Positions 14,370 through 21,882 of a stretch of 33,618 nt of DNA are shown piece after piece. Both the position numbers and the translations under genes were made by a program. The stretch's first letter is position 1, and each line of letters starts with the position of its first letter. The DNA is taken from the NCBI GenBank assembly GCA_001788215.1, contig MGAO01000011.1, positions 1 to 33,618 on the forward strand, read 5' to 3'. The stretch comes from Candidatus Roizmanbacteria bacterium RIFCSPLOWO2_01_FULL_40_14 (GTDB lineage: Bacteria; Patescibacteriota; Microgenomatia; GCA-001788215; 2-01-FULL-40-14). The notes under the pieces are model-generated. The model made no database searches. It worked only from the letters and a program-made list of their open reading frames with translations, and was not told where the DNA came from.

Positions 14370-15773
14370 ATGACACCCATACCGCCTCCGCTTCCCGTTC
14401 CGAAACCACCCCGACATCATACATGGCTATTAGTGGTGATTGCCGTAATCGTCGGTCTTGTCCTATTATCACTTGCTGCGGTAGGAATATTCGTTTATTT
14501 TGTCTTAATGACTTCTCAGACTTTTCTTGAGGAACCGGTGATTAATTCTCAATCAGAATCATCCACTAATGATATAACTCACGAAATTGCTCTTCAGCTG
14601 TCGGAAGCTCAAGATAATACGTTTTCTCTTCATAATAATTTTTCCTATCTGTTTCAACTGGAACCATCACAAGAAGAATTCTTGGGTGTTGTGGTGCCAC
14701 CCGATGATGCTAAGCGTGTAACCGCAGTTCGCGGCATTCCTTTTTATGAGACAGAATGTCGACCGTTTCAGGAAAATGAAATCACACAGCTTGCTCTTTT
14801 CCTCAATACGCTCCCGAAAGAAGTTCTGGAACTGCGACCGAAAGGAATTGTTTCCGCATGCCTTGATCGACTTAATCTTTCAATTGATCCGTTGACGAAC
14901 GCATTGACCAGCGGCCCGTATATTTATCTGGGAGATGAATTTTTTTCAGGAACTCTTTTTTCAGGCGAGAATTCTGCAAATGAAAAACTCACCATTTTTA
15001 CCCATGAATATGCCCATGTCCTGCAATATTATTATGTTCATCACTACTGGCTGCAGCGGAAAAGAACCAGTGCCTATGATTACGATACGTCCTCAACCGT
15101 TATTTATGACTTTGCGCGCACCGTTGGCTGGCAGCAGTATCCAACTGGTCAAGAACCTTCATTTTTTGATGGTGATTACACATGGCAACTAGCTAAAACA
15201 TCTGATGCACAAATGACCACTGACTATGGAAAAGAGAGCGGCCCGACGGAAGATTTTGCCGAGAGCTTCGGACTGGTAGCAGCCGGACAGCCACAAACCA
15301 TATCAGAGGCACGAAAGAATTATATAGTACATTTCTTGAATGCCGAGGAATCCACGTTTACGCAAGGGGTTGTACCGCAATACCCTACCAGCATCCGCGT
15401 CAGTTTTGACTACGAGTCGTTCCTGTCCGATAGGGTCAACCAACTGCCCCTCCAAGGAAAAACAGTAACTGATACTGAACAATGGGGCGTTGATAAAATC
15501 AATTCTTTTGAAACGATTGTTCAGTATTATCAGGATGAATTGACTCGTCGTTCTTTTGAACCTGTTCAACAAATAACGATTCAGCCGGGAGCATATGATG
15601 ACCAGTTTGCATCGGGAGTTTATGTTGCCGAAGGGAAAACATATGTCGTACTCGTTATTGGTACGATTACCACACAGGTAACGGAAGTTCCGACTGGAGA
15701 AAATTCATATGTGGTTCAAAGAAGCACGTTGACACCGGAGCTTTTTAACGTCACTGTGTTGACGTATGAGTAA
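14370..15773 (+). CDS. Membrane-anchored HExxH metalloprotease-like protein
   Basis: A 467-residue protein. A Pro-rich cytoplasmic start (PIPPPLPVPKPP) leads into one transmembrane helix at about residues 18-46; the rest should be outside the cell. HEYAH at 212-216 (FTHEYAHVLQYYY) is a zinc-metalloprotease motif, and EDFAESF at 294-300 supplies the third, Glu-type ligand in gluzincin-like spacing. The C-terminal part (about 330-467) is a separate beta-rich region with alternating Val/Thr. I do not recognise a named family. It may act as the surface protease arm of the surrounding peptide-modification genes, but this is inferred from position. A leaderless box suggests its own promoter. Confidence 0.72.
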   Translation: MTPIPPPLPVPKPPRHHTWLLVVIAVIVGLVLLSLAAVGIFVYFVLMTSQTFLEEPVINSQSESSTNDITHEIALQLSEAQDNTFSLHNNFSYLFQLEPSQEEFLGVVVPPDDAKRVTAVRGIPFYETECRPFQENEITQLALFLNTLPKEVLELRPKGIVSACLDRLNLSIDPLTNALTSGPYIYLGDEFFSGTLFSGENSANEKLTIFTHEYAHVLQYYYVHHYWLQRKRTSAYDYDTSSTVIYDFARTVGWQQYPTGQEPSFFDGDYTWQLAKTSDAQMTTDYGKESGPTEDFAESFGLVAAGQPQTISEARKNYIVHFLNAEESTFTQGVVPQYPTSIRVSFDYESFLSDRVNQLPLQGKTVTDTEQWGVDKINSFETIVQYYQDELTRRSFEPVQQITIQPGAYDDQFASGVYVAEGKTYVVLVIGTITTQVTEVPTGENSYVVQRSTLTPELFNVTVLTYE

Positions 15774-15804
15774 ATAGGATAATTATCACTAATAATGAAG
15801 TGGG

Positions 15805-17163
15805 TTAATCGGACTCAATATCTTCATCAGAAATTCCCAACTGATCAAGAATCCAAAGATGTCGATTGTTTGAAGGATCATATTTTCCAACATTTAACCG
15901 AAACATTTCATCGGGATTCTCACGCACTACATTCCATGTCGCGATATTTCCTTCACGATATGCAATATCTTTCGTAAAACACGCTCCTGCCACACAATTT
16001 GTACCTCGAAAGGTTCTTACCGTACGGTTCCATGCACTCGTCTGAGCTGTAGAAAGTGCTGATTGATAATCTTTACCACTCAACAACTCTTGTAATAGAA
16101 ATTGTTTTTCAAGAATTTCATAGACTTTTCTAAAATCTCGTTCCATACCATCTAGTCCATATGCAAGGCTGATTGCTAAATGCGCTTCCAATCCTGCAAA
16201 ATCTTCCATTTTATCACCCAGAGATTGCTCCCTCATAGTAGCAACACCTTCATCTCCTCTTTCATATCGATCTAAACCAAGTCCGAGCAATTTAAGTTTG
16301 CTCCTTTCGCCATTAATTCTTCGCGCTACGTGAGTACCGATTTCATGTACTATGAGTATGCGCAATTTTGCAAATGGTAATCTTCGAGCTTCGGGTACTT
16401 TAACCGTTTGGTTTTCTTGATCAACGCTAATAGCAGATTTACTACTCGTGTCTACAACAACGTTCCACCCTTCTCCATGAAGAGTTGAAAGCGCTTGATC
16501 GAAAACTGCTTTAATTGCTTCTGCATCAAATTCTTCCTGGCTTATCGGTAAAGAGACTAAATCACCTGCTGTTTTAAGAGTTGCATCTCGAACCATATCT
16601 ATAGTTTCTTGATTAGGTAATTCGCCAATAGAATATCCAGTGAGATTCGCCGGAATAAGAGCGCTTAATTCTTCAGCTGTTTTCCGAACGTGTTCGTCAT
16701 CCGAGCAAGAAGCTTCTTCACATACCTGTTTGAGTGCTTGTACCGTATAGGCAAAAATGTCAGAAGACGGTTTGCCATATACAAATTCTGAATATTTCCT
16801 GAACCGTCTTGTGTCGCCGGTATGAGCAGCACGAAGCAATCGGACTTCGGCTATTTTTTCGTTCAGTCTCCATCTATATGCTTGTTTAACAACGGAATTT
16901 TGTTCTTGAGCTAATACATCTTCTTTCAGTAACAACAACTCCTTTTCTTGAGTATCGAGCCGGATTGCATCAATCTTTGGATAATCTAAAAGTGGATTTT
17001 CAATTTCTCCTTTAAGAAATTTATCTTTTTGTTCTTCTCGGTATCTCTTATCTCCATCTAAATATTCATACGCCTGAAATGATCCGTATCGGGCAAACCT
17101 GCCGTACCAGGAAGAGTCAACTTGTTCTGGTTGTAGTTGTATAGGAGCGTCAATATTTCCCAT
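15805..17163 (-). CDS. DUF1704 (MATCAP-like) metallocarboxypeptidase candidate, long form
   Basis: A 452-residue protein whose second half is a standard DUF1704 domain: GEGWNVVVDTSSKSAISV, a KVPEARRLPF strand, HEIGTHVARRING at 273-285 (zinc ligands His273 and His277, Glu274), DEGVATMRE at 304-312 (third ligand Glu305) and FRGTNCVAGACFTKDIAYREG at about 385-405. The first 180 residues are helical and charged and look unrelated to the short paralogue at 13252. Predicted to be a cytosolic zinc carboxypeptidase; relatives in animals trim tyrosine or glutamate from tubulin tails. Transcribed convergently with the metalloprotease gene and divergently from the PIG-L gene. A TATACT box 6 bases upstream fixes the start. 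Confidence 0.8.
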   Translation of the reverse strand: MGNIDAPIQLQPEQVDSSWYGRFARYGSFQAYEYLDGDKRYREEQKDKFLKGEIENPLLDYPKIDAIRLDTQEKELLLLKEDVLAQEQNSVVKQAYRWRLNEKIAEVRLLRAAHTGDTRRFRKYSEFVYGKPSSDIFAYTVQALKQVCEEASCSDDEHVRKTAEELSALIPANLTGYSIGELPNQETIDMVRDATLKTAGDLVSLPISQEEFDAEAIKAVFDQALSTLHGEGWNVVVDTSSKSAISVDQENQTVKVPEARRLPFAKLRILIVHEIGTHVARRINGERSKLKLLGLGLDRYERGDEGVATMREQSLGDKMEDFAGLEAHLAISLAYGLDGMERDFRKVYEILEKQFLLQELLSGKDYQSALSTAQTSAWNRTVRTFRGTNCVAGACFTKDIAYREGNIATWNVVRENPDEMFRLNVGKYDPSNNRHLWILDQLGISDEDIESD

Positions 17164-17169
17164 TTATAT

Positions 17170-17175
17170 AGTATA
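17170..17175 (-). promoter_or_regulatory. -10 box TATACT, leaderless spacing
   Basis: TATACT on the minus strand, 6 bases before the ATG at 17163. Confidence 0.55.
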
Positions 17176-17210
17176 CGCTACCAGATCAAAAATACCCCAA
17201 TTCTATATGA

Positions 17211-17216
17211 TATACT
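17211..17216 (+). promoter_or_regulatory. Extended -10 box TGATATACT
   Basis: TGnTATACT, 9 bases before the ATG at 17226; a 2-3 base leader at most. Confidence 0.5.
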
Positions 17217-17225
17217 CAAAATCTT

Positions 17226-17900
17226 ATGAAAACAAAGAAGGTGCTTCTCGTTTTTTCCCATCCCGACGATGAAAGCTTTGGTCCCGGAGGAACCATCGCC
17301 CTCTGGGCAAAACGGGGGCACGAACTGCATCTGGTCTGTGCGACCAAGGGCGAAATCGGCAACAACCACACAAATGACAAAACAGAACTCATTCGTGAAA
17401 AAGAACTCAAAAAAGCGGCAGAGATTTTGGGTATAAAAAAAGTGAACTTTCTCGGATACAAAGACGGACATATTAGCAATTGCCACATACCACAGCTGGC
17501 GCAGAAAATCAGTGCCAAAATCAATCAGTTCAAACCTCATGTTATTATGACCTTTAATTTAAATGGTGTTTCCGGACATCTCGATCATGTCGCTGTTGCG
17601 AATGCCACCACGAGTGCGTTTGATAAAACGGGTTTTGCCGAAAAGCTCTATTACTATTCATTGCCTAAAGCGTACACGGACACGATTGAAGATTACTTTA
17701 TACACTTTCCGGACGGTTCAGAAGACCATGAGTTTGATGAAATCGTGAACATATCAGACGTGTGGGATACGAAAATCGCGGCTATGATGGCACATGAAAG
17801 CCAAAAGGAAGATATTGATCGTATTCTGGCAGGGTACAAAAAATTCCCGCAGAAAAAAGACCACTTCATGGTACGTATAAGAAAGGCAAAGAATTCATGA
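17226..17900 (+). CDS. PIG-L (LmbE-like) family deacetylase
   Basis: A 224-residue member of the PIG-L/LmbE zinc-dependent N-deacetylase family, usually acting on N-acetylglucosamine-containing lipids, thiols or antibiotics. The metal-binding HPDDESFGPGG is at 12-22; TKGEIGNN follows, and GHLDHVAVANA (about 116-126) supplies the third ligand. Length fits the family. No signal peptide, so cytosolic or peripheral. It converges with the ATP-grasp gene; the two stop codons share the palindrome TCATGA (17895-17900). The sugar substrate is unknown; a cell-envelope glycan or glycolipid is likely given the GT4 and LCP genes in the window. Confidence 0.9.
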   Translation: MKTKKVLLVFSHPDDESFGPGGTIALWAKRGHELHLVCATKGEIGNNHTNDKTELIREKELKKAAEILGIKKVNFLGYKDGHISNCHIPQLAQKISAKINQFKPHVIMTFNLNGVSGHLDHVAVANATTSAFDKTGFAEKLYYYSLPKAYTDTIEDYFIHFPDGSEDHEFDEIVNISDVWDTKIAAMMAHESQKEDIDRILAGYKKFPQKKDHFMVRIRKAKNS

Positions 17901-18719
17901 CGTTACTATTTCATCTACCACGAGCTGTGCTGTTTTTTTCGGCATGATATCTTGGGCACGATTAAACTGCGGACTCGAATTTACTTCAAGAAAATAGTAT
18001 CTGCCGTCTTTTCCTTGCAGAAAATCAACACCGGCAAAATCCAGTCCGATTTCTTTGGTTATTTTCAAGGCATATTCTTTCAGAATCGACGGAATGTGTT
18101 TTATCGGCTCCCCACCTTTAACATACAATCGATGGTCTGAATGCATGAACATTCCCCGCTCAAAACCATAGAGTATTTTTCCCTTGAGCACATTGATTCT
18201 GATATCCCGCTTGGCATCGATATATTTCTGCAGAATATGATGATGAAGAGTAGTTTTTTTGAGTTGATCTTCAAGTTCTTTTGCTGAAGAAACAAGGTAG
18301 TTGCTTCGGGAACGTGAGCTCACGCGCTTTTTTAACACAAGAGGAAATGGCAGTAAATCCCATAGCACCCGCTTTTTATTGGAAAAATAGTATATCGGCG
18401 GAGTTTGAATACCGAGCCGGTTGCACAAAAGTCCCTGGTAAAACTTATCGTGAAAATAGGGAGAACACGTCAGATATGCTTTCAGATCAAATATAAATTG
18501 CGTTCCGTACCGTTCGGCCAAATTCCGTGCAATCACTGCGTAATTACGGGTAAAATAGGGAGTATTCCAAGGACTTCTTAATAAGAGTCTGTCTTCAGGA
18601 TTGATAGACAACTTACGCTTTCGAACAGAGAAGTTGTCGGCAAGAACGGTGACTTCCTTATAATAATACCAGTCATATGCAATTCTTCTCCTCACCAGTT
18701 CCTTCTCGATCAGCTGCAT
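17895..18719 (-). CDS. RimK-like ATP-grasp ligase
   Basis: A 274-residue ATP-grasp protein of the RimK/glutathione-synthetase-like group. LPFPLVLKKRVSSRSRSNYLV (about 123-143) holds the ATP-binding lysines, LQKYIDAKRDIRINVLKGK the domain middle, and DFAGVDFLQGKDGRYYFLEV followed by NSSPQF the Mg-binding C-terminal part. Such enzymes join an amino acid or peptide to a carboxylate using ATP. The ATG at 18719 may not be the true start: the frame stays open upstream and reads HLYIFANEADYS, a plausible first beta strand, but there is no ATG, GTG or TTG. An ATT at 18756-18758 lies 5 bases after a TATTAT box. Second ligase of the island; distinct from the fused one at 9634. Confidence 0.82.
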   Translation of the reverse strand: MQLIEKELVRRRIAYDWYYYKEVTVLADNFSVRKRKLSINPEDRLLLRSPWNTPYFTRNYAVIARNLAERYGTQFIFDLKAYLTCSPYFHDKFYQGLLCNRLGIQTPPIYYFSNKKRVLWDLLPFPLVLKKRVSSRSRSNYLVSSAKELEDQLKKTTLHHHILQKYIDAKRDIRINVLKGKILYGFERGMFMHSDHRLYVKGGEPIKHIPSILKEYALKITKEIGLDFAGVDFLQGKDGRYYFLEVNSSPQFNRAQDIMPKKTAQLVVDEIVTS

Positions 18720-18841
18720 CGAATAGTCTGCTTCGTTTGCGAAAATATACAGATGAATGATGGATAATAATTCAGACCCGACAAAACAACCATGTAATGG
18801 TATTTCACAAAGGCTTTCCCGTCAATACCCCAGATGAGTTT

Positions 18842-19582
18842 CTAAAACAACGGCCGCTCTTCCACATCCCATCGAAGCGTTGATGGATTGGCAGTAAAAA
18901 TAGATCGGGCAAATTCAACAAGTTGAGAAGGAATCAAAAGATCCGGAGAGTGCCTCATGTATCCATCGAGAACAAACTGTGCTTCTTTTGTAGGAGATTG
19001 AACAACTTCTAGCTGTGATGCTTTCCACTCGTACACATGCATCGGCAATTCTGCATATGATTTCAATATGCCAGCAGGAGCTCTCCGAGGATATCCTTTA
19101 AAATCTGCACCAAGAAAAGAGCCAAGACAGGGCCCATCATATATCCGACTAACAAAGTGAGTACGCAATCCCAATCTCATATCTGCATATGAATGCTGCC
19201 GGTAGGCATTCGTTACACTGCAGGTGAGTTCAAAATATGCATCATCTAAATCTTTATGACGATCGGTAAATTCTGGGGAAAAAGCCGTAAGAAGATAATT
19301 TTTTATAGGATCGATCAATGCGCCTTCTTCTATTGTTTCGGGCGTGATATCACACATTGCTCTGCGTTTATACGCTTTCGTATGTCTTGGATCGAGAAAA
19401 TCAAATAGAGTACGCAGTTCATGTCCGACAAATTCTATCTGTTCAATTTCTGGACGTTGAACCATTTCAGCCCACCGCAGAACTGGAGGTTTGTCAGGAG
19501 AAGGAAAGACAAAGGTATGTGGCATATCACCTTCTGTATTTATTAGTGTATACGGCCAAGCCTCAATATCTATATTACCCAT
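18842..19582 (-). CDS. Hypothetical protein (246 aa), MGNID start
   Basis: Unknown soluble protein. It begins MGNIDIEAWPYTLI; the long DUF1704 protein at 17163 starts with the same five residues MGNID, and both genes have a -10 box at the same distance, so the start regions may share ancestry. Other notable parts are EFVGHELRTLFDFLD, ELTCSVTNAYRQHSYADM and VLDGYMRHSPDLLIP. There is no signal peptide. Upstream -10 box TATAAC supports the start. Function not assignable. Confidence 0.6.
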   Translation of the reverse strand: MGNIDIEAWPYTLINTEGDMPHTFVFPSPDKPPVLRWAEMVQRPEIEQIEFVGHELRTLFDFLDPRHTKAYKRRAMCDITPETIEEGALIDPIKNYLLTAFSPEFTDRHKDLDDAYFELTCSVTNAYRQHSYADMRLGLRTHFVSRIYDGPCLGSFLGADFKGYPRRAPAGILKSYAELPMHVYEWKASQLEVVQSPTKEAQFVLDGYMRHSPDLLIPSQLVEFARSIFTANPSTLRWDVEERPLF

Positions 19583-19588
19583 AGTAAA

Positions 19589-19594
19589 GTTATA
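19589..19594 (-). promoter_or_regulatory. -10 box TATAAC, leaderless spacing
   Basis: TATAAC on the minus strand, 6 bases before the ATG at 19582. Confidence 0.4.
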
Positions 19595-19661
19595 TAACTA
19601 TATCACATATCGCACAGTTGACCTATAGGGTATACTAAATCCGTCCCCCTGCCTGTTATTC

Positions 19662-20744
19662 ATGATACCTGGAGAATTAAGCCGTCGTCAATTATTTACC
19701 GAAACACTTCCCCAAATGGGAGCTGCTGCATTAATGCTTGTTGGTGGCGGAGAACGGCCAATGCCCGCTGAACAAGCTTCCAAACTCCTCGAAATTGAAG
19801 AAACACGGCGCATTTTATTTGAAAGTCTCTCTTTTCCCGATAAGTTTTCAAGTAGAACTGCACGAATGAGATCACTCTATCCTCTTGCACAAGAAGTGGC
19901 AGCCGAGCTCTTTGCTGACGAAGATACTCCTTTTGAGCCACAGGGGCTGGGATTTTTAAACGACCGGTATATAACGGTTGTCACTGCAGAACATCGAATC
20001 CGTTCGGGGTTTCTGCCGACACCGTGGACCGTTCACGAGGCTGTTGCGCCATCAAGTACAAATCGTGCGGTATACGCTAATGCCGAGAATGGTAACCCGT
20101 GGCTCAGCACCAGTGACCTTCAAGCTGATATGGAATTTACCCTCATGAGCACTGCCGCTCAGTTTCAAGGAGCTTCTCGTTACACCCCTTCTTCAAATAT
20201 TACGTTTACTGACAAAAACGTCTTTGCATCCTGGGGAGGATATCTGTTTATGAACAGTGAGAGTGGGCCAGAACTATTCCATCGCTTTGCAGACGGATTA
20301 AACATACAAGCTGCACGCATTCTATTATTGAAAAAGCAAGCGAACTATTTACGTGAACATCATGATGTCAAACGGCCAAGTCCCCTTTATCCGGTTTCAG
20401 ACTTTTACACCTTTGCTGAATTTACCATTATAGACGTATTGAGCCGACTTAATTTATCTGCTGAAGAACTAGCCCGTGTTACCTGCCGGGAAGGAGCATC
20501 GGCAATGCTTTCTTTTATTGCGTCAACGTATCAGGAGAAAGGCTACGACAAGTTAACAGGTATTGATGCCCAAACAGCAGCACAAAAAGTTGTGCAGTTA
20601 CCAGAACTTCTATCGGGAGACAATTATAAGCAACTCGACGCGAGCTATAATACGATAGTACTACCAGCCATGGACCGGCTGCTTCCTCCCATTACTGCGG
20701 AAGAGCCTTCTCCCGGTCCTAACCCCTCTGCCCCACAACGGTAA
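19662..20744 (+). CDS. Hypothetical protein with Tat-like N-terminus (360 aa)
   Basis: I do not recognise this protein. Its start, ELSRRQLFTETLPQMGAAAL, matches a twin-arginine pattern (SRRQLF) followed by a weakly hydrophobic stretch up to LMLVGGG, so export by Tat is possible. The remaining part is mixed, with LGFLNDRYITVVTAEHRIRS and a Pro-rich C-terminus (ITAEEPSPGPNPSAPQR) that resembles an unstructured tail. A TATACT box lies 25 bases upstream (19631-19636). It ends 18 bases before the LCP gene on the same strand, which fits a surface role. Confidence 0.6.
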   Translation: MIPGELSRRQLFTETLPQMGAAALMLVGGGERPMPAEQASKLLEIEETRRILFESLSFPDKFSSRTARMRSLYPLAQEVAAELFADEDTPFEPQGLGFLNDRYITVVTAEHRIRSGFLPTPWTVHEAVAPSSTNRAVYANAENGNPWLSTSDLQADMEFTLMSTAAQFQGASRYTPSSNITFTDKNVFASWGGYLFMNSESGPELFHRFADGLNIQAARILLLKKQANYLREHHDVKRPSPLYPVSDFYTFAEFTIIDVLSRLNLSAEELARVTCREGASAMLSFIASTYQEKGYDKLTGIDAQTAAQKVVQLPELLSGDNYKQLDASYNTIVLPAMDRLLPPITAEEPSPGPNPSAPQR

Positions 20745-20750
20745 TAATGG

Positions 20751-20756
20751 TAAGAT
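20751..20756 (+). promoter_or_regulatory. -10 box TAAGAT, leaderless spacing
   Basis: TAAGAT, 6 bases before the ATG at 20763, in the short spacer after the gene at 19662. Confidence 0.4.
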
Positions 20757-20762
20757 AATCCT

Positions 20763-21827
20763 ATGTTCGTTTATCGTAACAAAAATAATATAGTATTATT
20801 TATTCTTGGAAATATAATTGGACTTACCGTTATCATCACTACACTGATTTATCTATACCTTTCTACATTTCTTTCAAATGCCCATCTCACCTTTTCTGAA
20901 CTAAAATCAATCGTTTCCTCTGCCTATTCTCAAAAAGATCAATTTGAAAATAGACACGTCACCTTTCTCATCCTCGGCCTGGACCAGAGAAGCGATGCTT
21001 TGGAATCAACATTATTAACAGACACAATAATTCTTGCGTCACTTACAACTGACAACTTACCTGCCTCGCCGGCAGGCGGGCAACTGACAACTATCTCCAT
21101 TCCGCGCGATCTTTGGATTCATGAACTCAAAACAAAAGTAAATGCCCTGTATTTTTACGGTGAGCAGCGTGATAATACGACGGGACCTGAATTTACGATG
21201 GAAGAATTGGAACGAATAATGGGCGCTTCCATTGATTACTATGTGGTGATGAATTACAACGACCTTGATGAATTGGTAGATTTAGTCGGCGGTATTGAAG
21301 TAGATGTACCTCAATCCTTCATTGATGAGAAATATCCTAATCCGGACTATTTAAGTGATCAAACAAAGCCTATTTATCAGACAGTTCAATTTAATAAAGG
21401 TTTGCAGAATTTTGATGGAAAACGGGCACTTGCGTATGTCCGCTCCCGTCATAGTGAAAGTGAGGAAGGGTCTGATAGTTCCCGATCAAAACGACAGGCC
21501 CAGGTATTTCAGGGCATTATGAAAAAACTTTCGAACCGATCACTGATAACAAATCCGAAGCAAATGGGAAACATATATCGATTTTGGAAAGAATCAGTGA
21601 GCACGGATCTTTCCGACCATGAAGCTCTTGCACTGGGATTGAATCTGACACCGAATAAAATTGAAATGAACACCGTGTCGATTCCCGTCGGCATTTCAAC
21701 TGATTCACAAGCAATTTTGATAAACCCTCCCGTCTCAAAATACGGTCTCTGGGTCTGGGAACCACGGGACAGGAGTTGGGAGGAATTGAAAGAATTTATC
21801 GGAAACACATTGGATTCCCACGAATGA
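20763..21827 (+). CDS. LytR-CpsA-Psr (LCP) family cell-envelope ligase
   Basis: A 354-residue LCP protein. Residues 10-36 form one transmembrane helix (VLFILGNIIGLTVIITTLIY...), the rest is extracytoplasmic. Conserved features: VTFLILGLDQRSD (about 66-78), LLTDTIILASL (about 84-94), ISIPRDLWI (111-119), DELVDLVGGIEVDVPQSF and GKRALAYVRSRHSE with the Arg residues that bind the polyprenyl pyrophosphate. LCP enzymes transfer glycopolymers from lipid carriers to the wall or to proteins. A small palindrome adds NLPASPAGGQ in front of the SIPRD strand, flanked by a 12-base direct repeat. The last residues (DSHE) come from a repeat region that continues downstream. Confidence 0.9.
   Translation: MFVYRNKNNIVLFILGNIIGLTVIITTLIYLYLSTFLSNAHLTFSELKSIVSSAYSQKDQFENRHVTFLILGLDQRSDALESTLLTDTIILASLTTDNLPASPAGGQLTTISIPRDLWIHELKTKVNALYFYGEQRDNTTGPEFTMEELERIMGASIDYYVVMNYNDLDELVDLVGGIEVDVPQSFIDEKYPNPDYLSDQTKPIYQTVQFNKGLQNFDGKRALAYVRSRHSESEEGSDSSRSKRQAQVFQGIMKKLSNRSLITNPKQMGNIYRFWKESVSTDLSDHEALALGLNLTPNKIEMNTVSIPVGISTDSQAILINPPVSKYGLWVWEPRDRSWEELKEFIGNTLDSHE
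21046..21092. repeat. Small palindrome flanked by 12-base direct repeats, inside LCP gene
   Basis: CCTGCC/GGCAGG arms (21060-21065 and 21071-21076) lie between two identical copies of CAACTGACAACT at 21046-21057 and 21081-21092. The segment is translated in frame as NLPASPAGGQ. Confidence 0.75.
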
Positions 21828-21882
21828 TGGCGAATTTCCACGAATAGAATTGGTGAAGATTCGCTATGATTCGTGCTAATCC
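21811..21882. repeat. CACGAAT repeat region between LCP and methyltransferase
   Basis: CCACGAAT occurs at 21818-21825 and 21838-21845, and the inverse ATTCGTG at 21869-21875. The region forms both the last codons of the LCP gene and the first codons (MIRANP) of the methyltransferase frame, so the annotated methyltransferase start may be repeat-derived. Confidence 0.5.
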
